Part shown: piece after piece, positions 8,416 to 16,975 of the stretch | Position numbering within the stretch: the first letter of the stretch is position 1 | How the letters are laid out: each line of letters starts with the position of its first letter | Source of the DNA: Marinobacterium sp. | GTDB taxonomy: Bacteria; Pseudomonadota; Gammaproteobacteria; Pseudomonadales; Balneatricaceae | Direction: 5' to 3' | Assembly: GCA_025800125.1 (NCBI GenBank) | Contig: JAOXSF010000012.1 | Location: 1 to 47,358, forward strand | Length of the DNA stretch: 47,358 bases | Notes under the pieces: model-generated | The model's database searches: none | The model's input: only the letters and a program-made list of their open reading frames with translations | What the model was told of the DNA's origin: nothing | Position numbers and translations under genes: made by a program

Positions 8416-9185
8416 ATGTCACAGGGGCACAGGGCGCAGGTCACAGGGGCGCAGTATCCGCCTGTTTCTGGTAGATGGTACGCCAACCGGCTGACCGCTG
8501 AAATCATGAACTGTAATCGCCCTGAAGGTTCAAATGGCAGCGGTGGTAAAGATTTCTGGGAGCAGGTTTTCTGGTAACCAGTAAAGACCTCAACCTGACC
8601 AAAGCCCATATCAAATACCTTGAAAGCGAGCTGATCAGGCAGACGTTAGCCTCTGGCCGCTGCACACTCTGTAACAGCAATACGCCTGAATTTGATGGCC
8701 TGCCCGAAGCCGATAAGTCTGATATGGCGTTCTTTATCGAACAGATCCGCACCGTGCTACCGGTGCTGGGGCTGGATTTTCTGCGAGACCCCACCACCCA
8801 GGCCACAACACAAAACCAGCCAGAGACAGCCCCCCGGCAGCAGTCTCCGATATTTGAGTGTACCCTCGCCCGCCATGGCGTCACCGCACGGGCACAGGAG
8901 ATTGAGGGGGAGTTTATTGTGCTTGCGGGCTCCAACGCCCGTAGTAAATGGGTCGGCACTGAAACCGGTAGCTATAAGCGGCTGTTTGATCAACTACTGG
9001 CGGACGGTGTGCTGGGCGAATGCGACGCGAAGCGCTGCCAGTTCACCTGTGATTATGCCTTCTCCAGCCCCAGCGCCGCTGCCGCTATTGTGTCCGGCCG
9101 CAGCGCCAATGGCCGCATCAGCTGGCAACTAGAAAACAGCAAACAGAGCTATGCCGACTGGCAGGCAGCACAACTGGAAGAGTAA
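8416..9185 (+). pseudogene. Frameshifted, internally deleted DUF4357 / GIY-YIG-like protein gene
   Basis: Family members run: N-terminal strand with FLPDGTP-like motif, nuclease-like core, KDFW segment, then a TSKDxNLTKAH helix and the DUF4357 tail. Here the pieces sit in different frames. An RLFLVDGTPTG-like piece at about 8445-8490 is shifted relative to the TAEIMN that follows. The core of about 50 residues is absent. KDFWEQVF (8548-8571) is one frame, and TSKDLNLTKAHIKYLE (from 8577) is another. One lost T in the run at 8567-8570 explains the last shift. The C-terminal part is intact to the stop at 9185. Codons 8724-9185 could still be translated, but the full protein cannot. It converges on tauE with three bases between stops. 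Confidence 0.75.
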
Positions 9186-9188
9186 CCC

Positions 9189-9986
9189 TCACCCCAACCC
9201 CTGCACCGAGCGCACCAGCACCAGCAGTGCAGATAACCCGGACACCACCAGCAACGGTTTACGGGCATTGTCGATTGCCCAGCGGCCTTCAATCAGGCGG
9301 GCCAGCAGGTAGCCCAGTATGACACCAGGCAGTATCGCCACGCTCAGCTGTAGCTGTTGTGTGGTAATGCCGCCTTGCAGTGCCAGCATAACAATAGAGC
9401 CGGGCGTACCCAGCAGGAAAAAGGCAGCCAGTTCATTACGGGTATCCAGCCGTGGCTGGTGCTGGTACACCAGCGCCATGGGCGGCCCACCCACGGAGGT
9501 CGCCGTGCCAATCAGGCCCGAGCTGAACCCGGCCAGGCACAGGCTGGTGCGGTTAAACGGCAGGCTGATATGTACCAGGCTAAGCAGTACCGCCAGTAAC
9601 AAGGTACCACCAAACAGCAGCCCCAGCAGCGGCGCAGACAGTTGCAACAGTAACCAGGCACCCAGCCAGGCACCGGGCAGGCGGGCAAGAATGGCGGGCA
9701 TAATACGCCGCCATTGCTGTTGCTGACGCTGGTGCAGCACCACAATTAATGACAGGCAGGTGCCTGCAATCAGGATCGGCACCGGCACAAACGCCGGGTT
9801 AATCAGAAACAGCAGCGGTGCCGCCACCAGCCCAAAGCCAATGCCAATCACGGCTTGCAAGGCGATGCCCAGCGTCACCACCAGCAAGGTCAATGCAGCG
9901 GCGATAAGTGCCGTGGTTAACGGCAGGTCAGAAAACAGGGTCGTAAACATCGCGGCAGCATATAGCCAGTTGTCTGCAAATGCCAT
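9189..9986 (-). CDS. TauE/SafE family sulfite/anion exporter-type permease
   Basis: A 265-residue inner-membrane protein with about eight hydrophobic segments. It carries the family's repeated glycine-rich motifs, the clearest being GLIGTATSVGGPPMAL at about 158-173. Family members move sulfite, sulfoacetate or other small anions; the substrate here is unknown. It starts 14 bases after the gspN stop on the same strand, so it may be read from the end of the T2SS operon, although it has no known secretion role. An alternative start is Met13. There is no good ribosome site for either. Confidence 0.88.
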   Translation of the reverse strand: MAFADNWLYAAAMFTTLFSDLPLTTALIAAALTLLVVTLGIALQAVIGIGFGLVAAPLLFLINPAFVPVPILIAGTCLSLIVVLHQRQQQQWRRIMPAILARLPGAWLGAWLLLQLSAPLLGLLFGGTLLLAVLLSLVHISLPFNRTSLCLAGFSSGLIGTATSVGGPPMALVYQHQPRLDTRNELAAFFLLGTPGSIVMLALQGGITTQQLQLSVAILPGVILGYLLARLIEGRWAIDNARKPLLVVSGLSALLVLVRSVQGLG

Positions 9987-10000
9987 TTAAAACCCGCGGC

Positions 10001-10603
10001 TTAGAACAGCTGCCGGTACTCCGGTGCCAGCCAGCGCTGTTGTATAACCGGCTGGTAGTTGTCCAGCCCGACGGCCAGTCGCAGCTTGTCGGCGTCCAGT
10101 CGAAAGGCACCGTCTTCACAGTAGATCAGGCCGTCGGTCTCAGCACGGCCTGCCAGCAATTGTGCCATCGCCCCTTCCAGTTGCCAGTGCAGGTTATCGG
10201 CTTGCAGACAACCCTGGCCGGTGAAACGGATCAGGCTGGCACTCAGGCTCGCAACTGGCTGATGGTCAAGCCGTACGGTGGCACTCAACTGCTGCACTTG
10301 CTGCTCGGCCAGGCCGGGTGAAAAATGGGCACTGAACTGCAATTGCCCCCCCTGCCCCTGCAACTGCCAGCCGAGCGGGAACTGCCACTGCCACTGTACA
10401 CTCTCAAGCGTCTGGCCACCCAGCTTGACCCCACGGGCAGCACCCTGCCAGAGCGAGCCGGTATATTCAGCCGCCTGCATACCCGGCAGTCGTGTGCCCA
10501 GTAACCAGGCCGGTGCGCTGCTCAGCATCAGCGACAGATACAGCAACAAAACGGCCAGCACGACACGGAACCAGCGTAATGATGCCCTGGGCAATGTTCT
10601 CAT
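10001..10603 (-). CDS. gspN: Type II secretion system protein N
   Basis: Bitopic inner-membrane protein at the end of many gsp operons; a non-essential accessory part of the T2SS platform. It is 200 residues long, shorter than the ~250 of enteric GspN. One N-terminal membrane helix lies at about 12-34, followed by a periplasmic beta-rich domain containing GSLWQGAARGVKLGG, typical of GspN. The start overlaps the gspM stop by four bases (ATGA). Assignment rests on position plus this motif. Confidence 0.88.
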   Translation of the reverse strand: MRTLPRASLRWFRVVLAVLLLYLSLMLSSAPAWLLGTRLPGMQAAEYTGSLWQGAARGVKLGGQTLESVQWQWQFPLGWQLQGQGGQLQFSAHFSPGLAEQQVQQLSATVRLDHQPVASLSASLIRFTGQGCLQADNLHWQLEGAMAQLLAGRAETDGLIYCEDGAFRLDADKLRLAVGLDNYQPVIQQRWLAPEYRQLF

Positions 10604-11115
10604 CCGCCCCCCTGTTGCGCGGCTGCCTGTCGCGCTGGTATCGCTAGCGCGGGTGTCTGTCGTTCTGCCATCTGCAAACTGAGGCTAAGTATGCCGGGGC
10701 TACGCTGGCGCAGATCAAACCCCACCAGCTGACCCTGGCAGTACACCAGCAGATCAAACCATTGCCAGAGTTGCGCTTCGCGAATGTTATTCAGCTGCAC
10801 CTGCCATAGCTCACCATGGCGGCGCAACGCAGATGTGGGTAAACCGCTACGGCTGAGGGTACGTTGCAGTTGCAACTGCAAGGTGGTGGCACCGCGCAGA
10901 AAATCCGGGGCGGCCTGCGGGCTGATATGGGGCAGATGCTCGCGCAGCAGTGCCAGCTGCTGCTGTTGCCGCGCCTGATCAGCAGACTGCTGCTGCCAGT
11001 GCTGCCAGCCAGGACGCACCAGGCTGACCAGCCCCCACACCACCACCAGCGCTGCAACCAGTTGCAGCAGGCGCTGTTCACGTGTGCTCAGGTTATGCCA
11101 GTAATTACTCAGCAT
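10600..11115 (-). CDS. gspM: Type II secretion system protein M
   Basis: Small bitopic inner-membrane protein that pairs with GspL to anchor the GspE ATPase. It has 171 residues, with a short cytosolic start (STREQRLLQL, very typical of GspM), one membrane helix at about 17-33, a Gln-rich helix at about 38-60 and a ferredoxin-like periplasmic domain. It overlaps gspL by 11 bases and gspN by 4. Confidence 0.92.
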   Translation of the reverse strand: MLSNYWHNLSTREQRLLQLVAALVVVWGLVSLVRPGWQHWQQQSADQARQQQQLALLREHLPHISPQAAPDFLRGATTLQLQLQRTLSRSGLPTSALRRHGELWQVQLNNIREAQLWQWFDLLVYCQGQLVGFDLRQRSPGILSLSLQMAERQTPALAIPARQAAAQQGGG

Positions 11116-12424
11116 TACTCACCTCCCGGGCTGTGCCCTTGTCACCGCGTTCAGGCACAGTCGCAGCCTGTAGCTGTGCCTGCCGCCCAGGCTGTAGCCA
11201 GCGTAACCGATACTGCTGCCCCTCCACAGCCTGCTGTAACTGCTGTTGCTGGGCCCGGTTCAACCCTTTGAAACTCAGCTGCAACTGGCCATTGTTTAAC
11301 TGGCCATTGTTTAACTGACCCTTGTTTAACTGCATAGCCGTCAGTTGCTGGCCCGGCACCGCTTTCAGCACACCGGCAATACGTTGCAACTGCAATGCCA
11401 GTTGCTGGCGTTGCTGCTCAGCCAGCCGTAAATCCAGTAACTGTTCTTCCAGCCCGGCACCAGCTTGCAGGCCGGGGTAACTGTTCAGCAATGCTGTCAG
11501 TTGCTGTTGCTGCAACGGGTATTGCTGGCGCTGTTGTTGTGTATCCAGCCAGAACCAGCAGGCCAGCATTACCAGTAACACGACGGATAGCAACATCGGC
11601 AGGCGCCAGTTGTGCGACTGCGCCGCAGCGGGTGCCTGCTGCCAATGGCCAGGCAATAACCCCTGTTCGCCACGCCAGCGCCGTGTCAGCCAACTGATAC
11701 CGGCTGCCGGGCCAGACGCCGCATTGCCCAGCACGGCCTTCTCGGCAGCTCCCGGTAGCGGGGTATTACTACAACGCCAGCGTTGTTGCTGTTCCGCGTC
11801 CAGCCCATAGCCCAGACAGGCCAGGGGCAACGCGTCACCTGAAAGCTCGTTACCTGAAAGCGCGTCACCTGAAAGCTTGTCACCTGAAAGCTGGGCAACC
11901 AGTTTATCAACCAGCTGGGTATCCAGCGCCCAGCCTTGTTGCTGTGGCCCCCTTACCAACAGGCGATTACCTTGCTGTAACAAGGTAATACCGCCGTTGT
12001 CGGGTAACAGCCAGCAATCAGGCAGCACAGCACACAGCGCCAGCCCCTGGTCCAGCAGGCTGTCGCGCCACTGTTCCAGCTGTTGCAGGTCAACCATCGC
12101 CACGGTACGCAGGCGTCCTTTGCCGCTACAGTCATGCCAGTGTTGCTGGTCTATATCCACAAACAGCTGACCCTCCAGCAGCAATGGCAGAGCCGACGCT
12201 TTAGCCCCTCTGGGCAGTTCCACCTGTTGCAGTAACACCCACTCAGTGGGCAGTATCAGCACAGCGTTATCCGGGCGCAGATGAGCAGGCAGCATCAGCT
12301 GCGCCAGGCTGTCTGCCCGCCCCTGCTGCTGCACCGCACCGTCGGCCCGGCGTTGCCACAACCAGATAAGATCACCACCCGGTTGCAGATAGATAAACAG
12401 TTGATACATCGTCTCTTGATACAT
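11105..12424 (-). CDS. gspL: Type II secretion system protein L
   Basis: Inner-membrane platform protein that recruits GspE through a cytosolic actin-like domain. It is 439 residues long: cytosolic part about 1-265, membrane helix at about 275-295 (LLSVVLLVMLACWFWLD), then a Gln-rich periplasmic domain. There are two unusual inserts made of 15-bp DNA repeats: four copies of a five-residue unit (LSGD/N plus one residue) in the cytosolic domain, and three copies of LNNGQ near the C-terminus. The translation start is also duplicated: a 15-bp repeat at 12401-12430 doubles the ATG, so MYQET may precede the original start at 12409. The C-terminus overlaps gspM by 11 bases. Confidence 0.93.
   Translation of the reverse strand: MYQETMYQLFIYLQPGGDLIWLWQRRADGAVQQQGRADSLAQLMLPAHLRPDNAVLILPTEWVLLQQVELPRGAKASALPLLLEGQLFVDIDQQHWHDCSGKGRLRTVAMVDLQQLEQWRDSLLDQGLALCAVLPDCWLLPDNGGITLLQQGNRLLVRGPQQQGWALDTQLVDKLVAQLSGDKLSGDALSGNELSGDALPLACLGYGLDAEQQQRWRCSNTPLPGAAEKAVLGNAASGPAAGISWLTRRWRGEQGLLPGHWQQAPAAAQSHNWRLPMLLSVVLLVMLACWFWLDTQQQRQQYPLQQQQLTALLNSYPGLQAGAGLEEQLLDLRLAEQQRQQLALQLQRIAGVLKAVPGQQLTAMQLNKGQLNNGQLNNGQLQLSFKGLNRAQQQQLQQAVEGQQYRLRWLQPGRQAQLQAATVPERGDKGTAREVSNAE
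11284..11328. repeat. 15-bp tandem repeat x3 within gspL
   Basis: Units at 11284-11298, 11299-11313 and 11314-11328; the first two are identical (ACTGGCCATTGTTTA) and the third differs at two bases. It encodes LNNGQ-type repeats without breaking the frame. Confidence 0.9.
11833..11892. repeat. 15-bp tandem repeat x4 within gspL
   Basis: Four consecutive 15-bp units of the form CGTCACCTGAAAGCT, differing at one or two bases each. They encode a LSGDx repeat in the cytosolic domain of GspL. Confidence 0.92.
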
Positions 12425-12430
12425 CGTCTC
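12401..12430. repeat. Perfect 15-bp duplication covering the gspL start codon
   Basis: TTGATACATCGTCTC occurs twice back to back. On the minus strand each copy holds AAGAGACG followed by ATG, so both the ribosome-site-like bases and the start codon of gspL are doubled in frame. Confidence 0.9.
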
Positions 12431-12462
12431 TTTTTACCTTGCAGGCGTTTCTGTCAGCGCTG

Positions 12463-13470
12463 TCAGCTGCCATAACGCCGACTGTACAATTGCAGTGGCC
12501 GGCCCGGTGCAATACGGGCCTGGGACTGCAGGCGATACAGCTGGTTGTCCAGCTCTACCGCTATATTGATTTCAAACCAGCTACTACGGGTACGCAGTTG
12601 TTGCTTGAGCAAAGTGCGCTGGCTGCTACTGAGCGCCACCGTCCCCAGCTGCTGCCAGAACTGATCACTGTTTTCATAGCCATTCACTGGCCGTTGCTGA
12701 ATCAGCTCCAGTGCCTGTTGTGAGTTGATCTGATAGAAAAACAGCGCGGATAACAGCGGCGCATCCTCTTCTTTCAGGGTATTCAGGTTAATCACCGGCA
12801 GGTCACGGGTGGGCAGCACACAGAACGGCCGCAGGCTGACCAGCTTTGCCAGCCCGGTTAACGGCCCGTCCAGTGTGGTGATCTGCAACAATTCACCGGG
12901 CTCCAGCAGTAGCTGGTCGGCACTTTGAAAGGGTTCACTGGCACGCAGATAGTCAGGGCTTTCAGCGCCATAGCGATCAAACGGGGTGGTGTCAGCGTCC
13001 AGCCAGTCCACCAGCCGCGCCAGCAGAATGTCGGCCTGCTGACTGCCAATGCCGTTCAGGCTCATCAACGCCAGCAGCTGCTGCATCACCAGCGTGCGGC
13101 CTTGCTGCTGTCCTGCACTATAACCGAACAGCACACCATTGAGGTTAAAACAGCTTTGCAGATCACGAATCGAGCCTTTCAGCTGGCCACCTTCGATGGG
13201 CAGAATGGTGTCTTCTCGGGCCCAGAGCTGATTCAGGTGCGTGCTGCTTTGCTTGCTCTGGCGCATTAACAACTGTCGCGCCAGCGCTTCCCCACCCAGC
13301 AGATACTGCCGGGCCTGCGCCTGATTCTGGCCACGCTGTAACTGATAGATTTGCAGATCGACCAGCTGCATACTCAAGCCGAGCAAACCTGTCAGCAACA
13401 ATGTCAGCAGCAGGGCAAAAATCAGTGCTGCGCCCTGCTGGTTACGGTTATGTTTTGCTGCGCCATTCAT
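12463..13470 (-). CDS. gspK: Type II secretion minor pseudopilin K
   Basis: Large minor pseudopilin that caps the pseudopilus tip with GspI and GspJ. I start it at ATG 13470, giving 335 residues: this ATG overlaps the gspJ stop (ATGA) and gives the short leader MNGAAKHNRNQQG before the hydrophobic stretch AALIFALLLTLLLTGLLG. The open frame 47 codons further up is antisense-like sequence inside gspJ. GspK normally lacks the Glu5 found in other pseudopilins, and none is seen here (AALIF). The globular alpha domain at about 80-250 holds LVDWLDAD, a conserved GspK segment. It is separated from gspL by 38 bases. Confidence 0.93.
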   Translation of the reverse strand: MNGAAKHNRNQQGAALIFALLLTLLLTGLLGLSMQLVDLQIYQLQRGQNQAQARQYLLGGEALARQLLMRQSKQSSTHLNQLWAREDTILPIEGGQLKGSIRDLQSCFNLNGVLFGYSAGQQQGRTLVMQQLLALMSLNGIGSQQADILLARLVDWLDADTTPFDRYGAESPDYLRASEPFQSADQLLLEPGELLQITTLDGPLTGLAKLVSLRPFCVLPTRDLPVINLNTLKEEDAPLLSALFFYQINSQQALELIQQRPVNGYENSDQFWQQLGTVALSSSQRTLLKQQLRTRSSWFEINIAVELDNQLYRLQSQARIAPGRPLQLYSRRYGS

Positions 13471-14108
13471 GGCCGTGGCTCCGGCAGCAGATACACCCGG
13501 CTGAGTGGCCCGGCCAGCCGTTGCAACTGTACAGAGACGCGAATCGCCTGCGGGAACGCTGCCTGCTGTGGCAGTCGATCCCGCCATTGGCCGTTCAGCC
13601 AGAACTGCCATTGCAGATCGCTGACTCCGGCCAGCACATCATAGTATTGCGCCCGGTTCTGCTGAGCCGGGTCCAGCAGCAGGTTATGGCGGCGCTGTAA
13701 CTGGCCACGGTTGAAGTCTAACCGCCAGCTGACCTGTTGCGGCCGTGACAGCCATCGCCCTTCCAGCCAGGCTGGACGGCCACGGCTGGTAAAACTCAGC
13801 TGCGCCATGGTGCCGTCACCACTGCGCGGCTGATGCCAGATAAATACCGGGTAGGTCTGGCCCAGCGGGTCACGGCCCTGGCGCCATTGCAACTGCTGCA
13901 AGTCATGCTCGAGTAGCTGCCATACCTGTTCCAGTTGCTGACTCTGCCCGGCCTGCTGTTGCAACTGGCTGCGAAAGCGCAAGCCACTGTCCAGCATCGC
14001 CGACGCTGCCACCGCCAGCAGACTGAATAACGCCAGCGCAACCATCACTTCCAGCAAGGTATAGCCCCGCTGTGTCGGGCCTGGTGGTAATAATTGCCGC
14101 CGCATCAT
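13467..14108 (-). CDS. gspJ: Type II secretion minor pseudopilin J
   Basis: Minor pseudopilin of the tip complex, 213 residues. The prepilin peptidase site is QRG|YTLLEVMVALALFS with Glu5 present; an unusually long leader (MMRRQLLPPGPTQRG) precedes it. The C-terminal beta domain contains ISVQLQ-type strands. It overlaps gspI and gspK by four bases each (ATGA), so translation is probably coupled. Confidence 0.94.
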   Translation of the reverse strand: MMRRQLLPPGPTQRGYTLLEVMVALALFSLLAVAASAMLDSGLRFRSQLQQQAGQSQQLEQVWQLLEHDLQQLQWRQGRDPLGQTYPVFIWHQPRSGDGTMAQLSFTSRGRPAWLEGRWLSRPQQVSWRLDFNRGQLQRRHNLLLDPAQQNRAQYYDVLAGVSDLQWQFWLNGQWRDRLPQQAAFPQAIRVSVQLQRLAGPLSRVYLLPEPRP

Positions 14109-14527
14109 TGCTCAGAACCCGCGCTATCGTTCTGGCTTGTTGTGCCGGTCTGGCTTGCAATATAAGCGGTCAATTCCGCCAGCTGACGGGGGCGGTCGCG
14201 CGCGTCTTCGCTGACGCGCACAATTACCCGTTTCATGGCAAAACCATCGACAGCTTCAACGTCTCGTTGCCAGCGCAAGGCCATGCCCCCCTGGTATTCA
14301 GTACCATTGTTATTACGCAGGGTGCGATAGTCTGTCAGCCGCGCCAGCACCAGCTGGTTCTGTGCCACCATCAAGGCCCGTTGCTGTTGTTGCAGGCTTA
14401 ATAGCGGGCCTGCGCTGTAGTTCTGAAACTGCAACGCGCTGAACCCCACCAGCATCAGTACACTGATGGCAACCAGCACCTCCAGCAAGGTCATGCCACG
14501 CTGGCTATGGTGATCATGTCGGTTCAT
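14105..14527 (-). CDS. gspI: Type II secretion minor pseudopilin I
   Basis: Minor pseudopilin that nucleates the tip, 140 residues. Leader MNRHDHHSQRG, cleavage before MTLLEVLVAISVLML, with Glu5 present. Followed by a helix with QNQLVLARL, typical of GspI. Four-base overlaps with gspH and gspJ. Confidence 0.94.
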   Translation of the reverse strand: MNRHDHHSQRGMTLLEVLVAISVLMLVGFSALQFQNYSAGPLLSLQQQQRALMVAQNQLVLARLTDYRTLRNNNGTEYQGGMALRWQRDVEAVDGFAMKRVIVRVSEDARDRPRQLAELTAYIASQTGTTSQNDSAGSEQ

Positions 14528-15090
14528 TGCGTGACGGCCTCACCGCTGTAACCACTGAGTTGCAACAGCTCAGCTTCCATAGTCCAGCGCACCACCGGCT
14601 GACGGGCTGTAGAAACGGTTTCAACCAGTTGCAGGGTAAACGGGCTCAGGGTGCCATCCGGCCAGAAATAGATACGGGGTATGTCGGTTACCGGCTGTGT
14701 GTCCTGTTGTTCAAGTTGCCAGCGCCAGCGGCGGGCAGGGTCGCGTGCCGGTTGCAAATCTTCCGTCATCAGTCGCTGGCCTGTTAACAGCTCGGGCTCG
14801 GTAAAGGGCTGCCAGCCGTTTTCAACATCCGGCTGATAACGCAGGAAGCGGTAGCCGTGCGGTTGCAGTTCCAGCGCAATAATCGTCCCCTGTGCCAGCG
14901 CTTCACTCTGCGCCAGCCGCGAAGCGATCAGCAAAGTCTGGCCAAACTGGCGCACCTGTGAAGAGGACTGGCCCGGAATGGTTAACGCCGCCAGGCTGAT
15001 CGTAAGCGCCATAATCACCAGCACTACCATCAGCTCCAGCAGGGTAAAACCATGCTGGCGCACTGCGTTACCAGTTGCCAATATCGGCAT
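14524..15090 (-). CDS. gspH: Type II secretion minor pseudopilin H
   Basis: Minor pseudopilin linking tip to shaft. The cleavage site is QHG|FTLLELMVVLVIMALT. The start is chosen at ATG 15090 (leader MPILATGNAVRQHG, 188 residues), which has a fair ribosome site (GAAGG, six bases ahead) and overlaps the gspG end by 23 bases. A GTG at 15063, four bases after the gspG stop, would give the shorter leader VRQHG and is possible. Overlaps gspI by four bases. Confidence 0.92.
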   Translation of the reverse strand: MPILATGNAVRQHGFTLLELMVVLVIMALTISLAALTIPGQSSSQVRQFGQTLLIASRLAQSEALAQGTIIALELQPHGYRFLRYQPDVENGWQPFTEPELLTGQRLMTEDLQPARDPARRWRWQLEQQDTQPVTDIPRIYFWPDGTLSPFTLQLVETVSTARQPVVRWTMEAELLQLSGYSGEAVTQ

Positions 15091-15496
15091 CCAGCCCTTC
15101 GCCACCTGCAACCCCGTCAGCTCCGAACGAAAACACCTCCAGCGTGCGACGCTCACCCGGATTAGCATACTGATAGGCGTTGCCCCAGGGGTCGGTCATC
15201 AGTCTGTCGATATAACCTTCATCCCGATAACCCTTCGGCTGTGGGCCGGTCGAAGGTTTCGTCACCAGTGCATTCAGGCCCTGGTCTTGCGTCGGGTAAC
15301 GCAGGTTATCCAGCTTGTACATTTTCAGCGCACTTTCCAGCACCTTCACATCAGCCTTTGCTTTTTGCACCATGGCCCTGTCCTGATTTTCCAGCACATT
15401 GGGGGCAACAATCGCCACCAGCAAGCCAAGAATCACAATCACCACCATGATCTCCAGCAGGGTGAAACCACGCTGGGTCTGCTTCGTTTTTTTCAT
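15068..15496 (-). CDS. gspG: Type II secretion major pseudopilin G
   Basis: Main subunit of the pseudopilus piston, 142 residues. Leader MKKTKQTQRG is cut before FTLLEIMVVIVILGLLVAIV; Glu5 present. The C-terminal region has the GspG calcium loop (FGADGVAGGEGLDADIGNW). Separated from gspF by 88 bases, the largest gap inside the operon. That gap contains the small palindrome CTGCGCATTGCGCAG on the minus strand, which may tune the relative expression of gspG. Confidence 0.97.
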   Translation of the reverse strand: MKKTKQTQRGFTLLEIMVVIVILGLLVAIVAPNVLENQDRAMVQKAKADVKVLESALKMYKLDNLRYPTQDQGLNALVTKPSTGPQPKGYRDEGYIDRLMTDPWGNAYQYANPGERRTLEVFSFGADGVAGGEGLDADIGNW

Positions 15497-15584
15497 CTTC
15501 TTATCCGGGTTATTCAGGGCCCGCCGGTGCAGGCCTATCGGGTTAAACGTCAGGCGTATTACCTCTGCGCAATGCGCAGGCGCT

Positions 15585-16958
15585 TTACAGCGTCATGGTG
15601 TTCAGCTGCATTACCGGCAGCAGCACCGACAGCACAATGGCGAACACCATGCCGCCCAGCAGCAGAATCAGTATGGGTTCCAGCAGGGCCAGCAGGGCGC
15701 TGATGCCCTGCTCCAGTGCCTGTTCCTGATGGTCGGCGGCCTTCTCCAGCAAGGGCGCCAGCTCACCACTACGTTCACCACTGGCCACCATCTGCACCAG
15801 CATGTCGGGAAATTCACCGCTTTCCAGCAAACTGCGTCCTAATGGCTGGCCTTCGCTGACCTGACGGGTGGCCTGTGCCAGTGTCTGTTTCAACTGCTGA
15901 TTACTCAGCGTCTGCCCTGCAACCTGCAACCCTTCCAGCAACGGCAGGCCACTGCCCACGGTAATCGACAGCGTGCGCGCCAGCCGGGCTATATCATTCA
16001 GTCGCCAGAAACTGCCCAGCACCGGTAGCCCCAGCAGACGCTGGTCACGGCGTAGATGGCGCTGTGGCGTACTGGCGCTGACGCGCCATAGCAGCCAGCA
16101 CAGCAGCGGTAATAATGGCAGCAAAAACCCGCCCTGCTGCAATGCTTCACTGACTTCAATAACGATGCGGGTAATCAGTGGCAGTACCTGATCACGCTGC
16201 TCAAACTGCGCCACCAGGCGGGGCACGACAAAAATCATCAGGCCGCTGATCACGGCAATCGACACCAGTACCAGAATGGCCGGATAGATCAGCGCCAGCT
16301 GCACCTTGCGGCTGATCTGGCGGCTGCGTTCCTGATAGTCCGCCAGCCGGATCAATACCTGGTCGAGCTGACCGCTACGCTCCCCCACCGCCACCATGGC
16401 GGTAAACAGTGGGCCAAACAGGCCCGGGTGAGCTTTCAGCGCCTGGCTGAACGATTCCCCCTCACGCAGACGCCGGGCCAGGTCATCCAGCACCGCTGCC
16501 ATCGCCGCGCTGGTTTTCCTGCCACCGCGTGTTGCCGGTGCTGACGCTTGCTGTCCTGCCATGTTCTGCCCGGCCAGATTACGCAGCGCCTCTTCCAGCG
16601 GAATACCCGCAGCAACCAGCGTTGCCAACTGACGGCTGATCTGGGTCAGCTCCGCTGCCCGTCCGGGCCTTTTTACCGTGGTGGTCGATAATGACGGACG
16701 TGACACAGCCTGCCCTTGTGACGCCACCGCCGAAGACGATTCCGGTTTTACAGGCCGACGATCTGCAAGAACACGGCCTGCAAGAACACCGCCCGAAGAC
16801 GACCTGTCTGGTGCAGCCGCCTCATTCAGGGGCTGCAACGCCAGTGGCTGTAGCCCCTGATCACGTAACCGGGCGCGGGCAGCGCGGGGGCTCTCTGCCT
16901 CCAGCTGGCCCTTGCGCTGCTTACCGTTACTGTCCAGTGCCTGATAACTGAAATACAT
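15585..16958 (-). CDS. gspF: Type II secretion inner-membrane platform protein F
   Basis: Polytopic platform protein; contacts GspE and GspL. At 457 residues it is about 50 longer than usual. The two T2SSF domains are present (about 100-250 and 300-430, each with the GERSG motif: VAVGERSGQLD and VASGERSGEL), with three membrane helices. The extra length comes from a Ser/Pro/Arg-rich insert at about 48-98 and a second loop at about 129-146. The first insert includes a doubled 15-bp unit (16763-16792). The inserts probably loop out into the cytosol. Confidence 0.95.
   Translation of the reverse strand: MYFSYQALDSNGKQRKGQLEAESPRAARARLRDQGLQPLALQPLNEAAAPDRSSSGGVLAGRVLADRRPVKPESSSAVASQGQAVSRPSLSTTTVKRPGRAAELTQISRQLATLVAAGIPLEEALRNLAGQNMAGQQASAPATRGGRKTSAAMAAVLDDLARRLREGESFSQALKAHPGLFGPLFTAMVAVGERSGQLDQVLIRLADYQERSRQISRKVQLALIYPAILVLVSIAVISGLMIFVVPRLVAQFEQRDQVLPLITRIVIEVSEALQQGGFLLPLLPLLCWLLWRVSASTPQRHLRRDQRLLGLPVLGSFWRLNDIARLARTLSITVGSGLPLLEGLQVAGQTLSNQQLKQTLAQATRQVSEGQPLGRSLLESGEFPDMLVQMVASGERSGELAPLLEKAADHQEQALEQGISALLALLEPILILLLGGMVFAIVLSVLLPVMQLNTMTL
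16763..16792. repeat. 15-bp tandem duplication within gspF insert
   Basis: CTGCAAGAACACGGC at 16763-16777 is followed by a copy with one difference at 16778-16792. It falls in the low-complexity insert of GspF. Confidence 0.85.
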
Positions 16959-16975
16959 GGCTGGGCTCCGGGGCG

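Noticed and set aside
8295-8609. Minus-strand frame of 104 codons
   Set aside because: Overlaps the start of the broken DUF4357 gene and looks like composition only.
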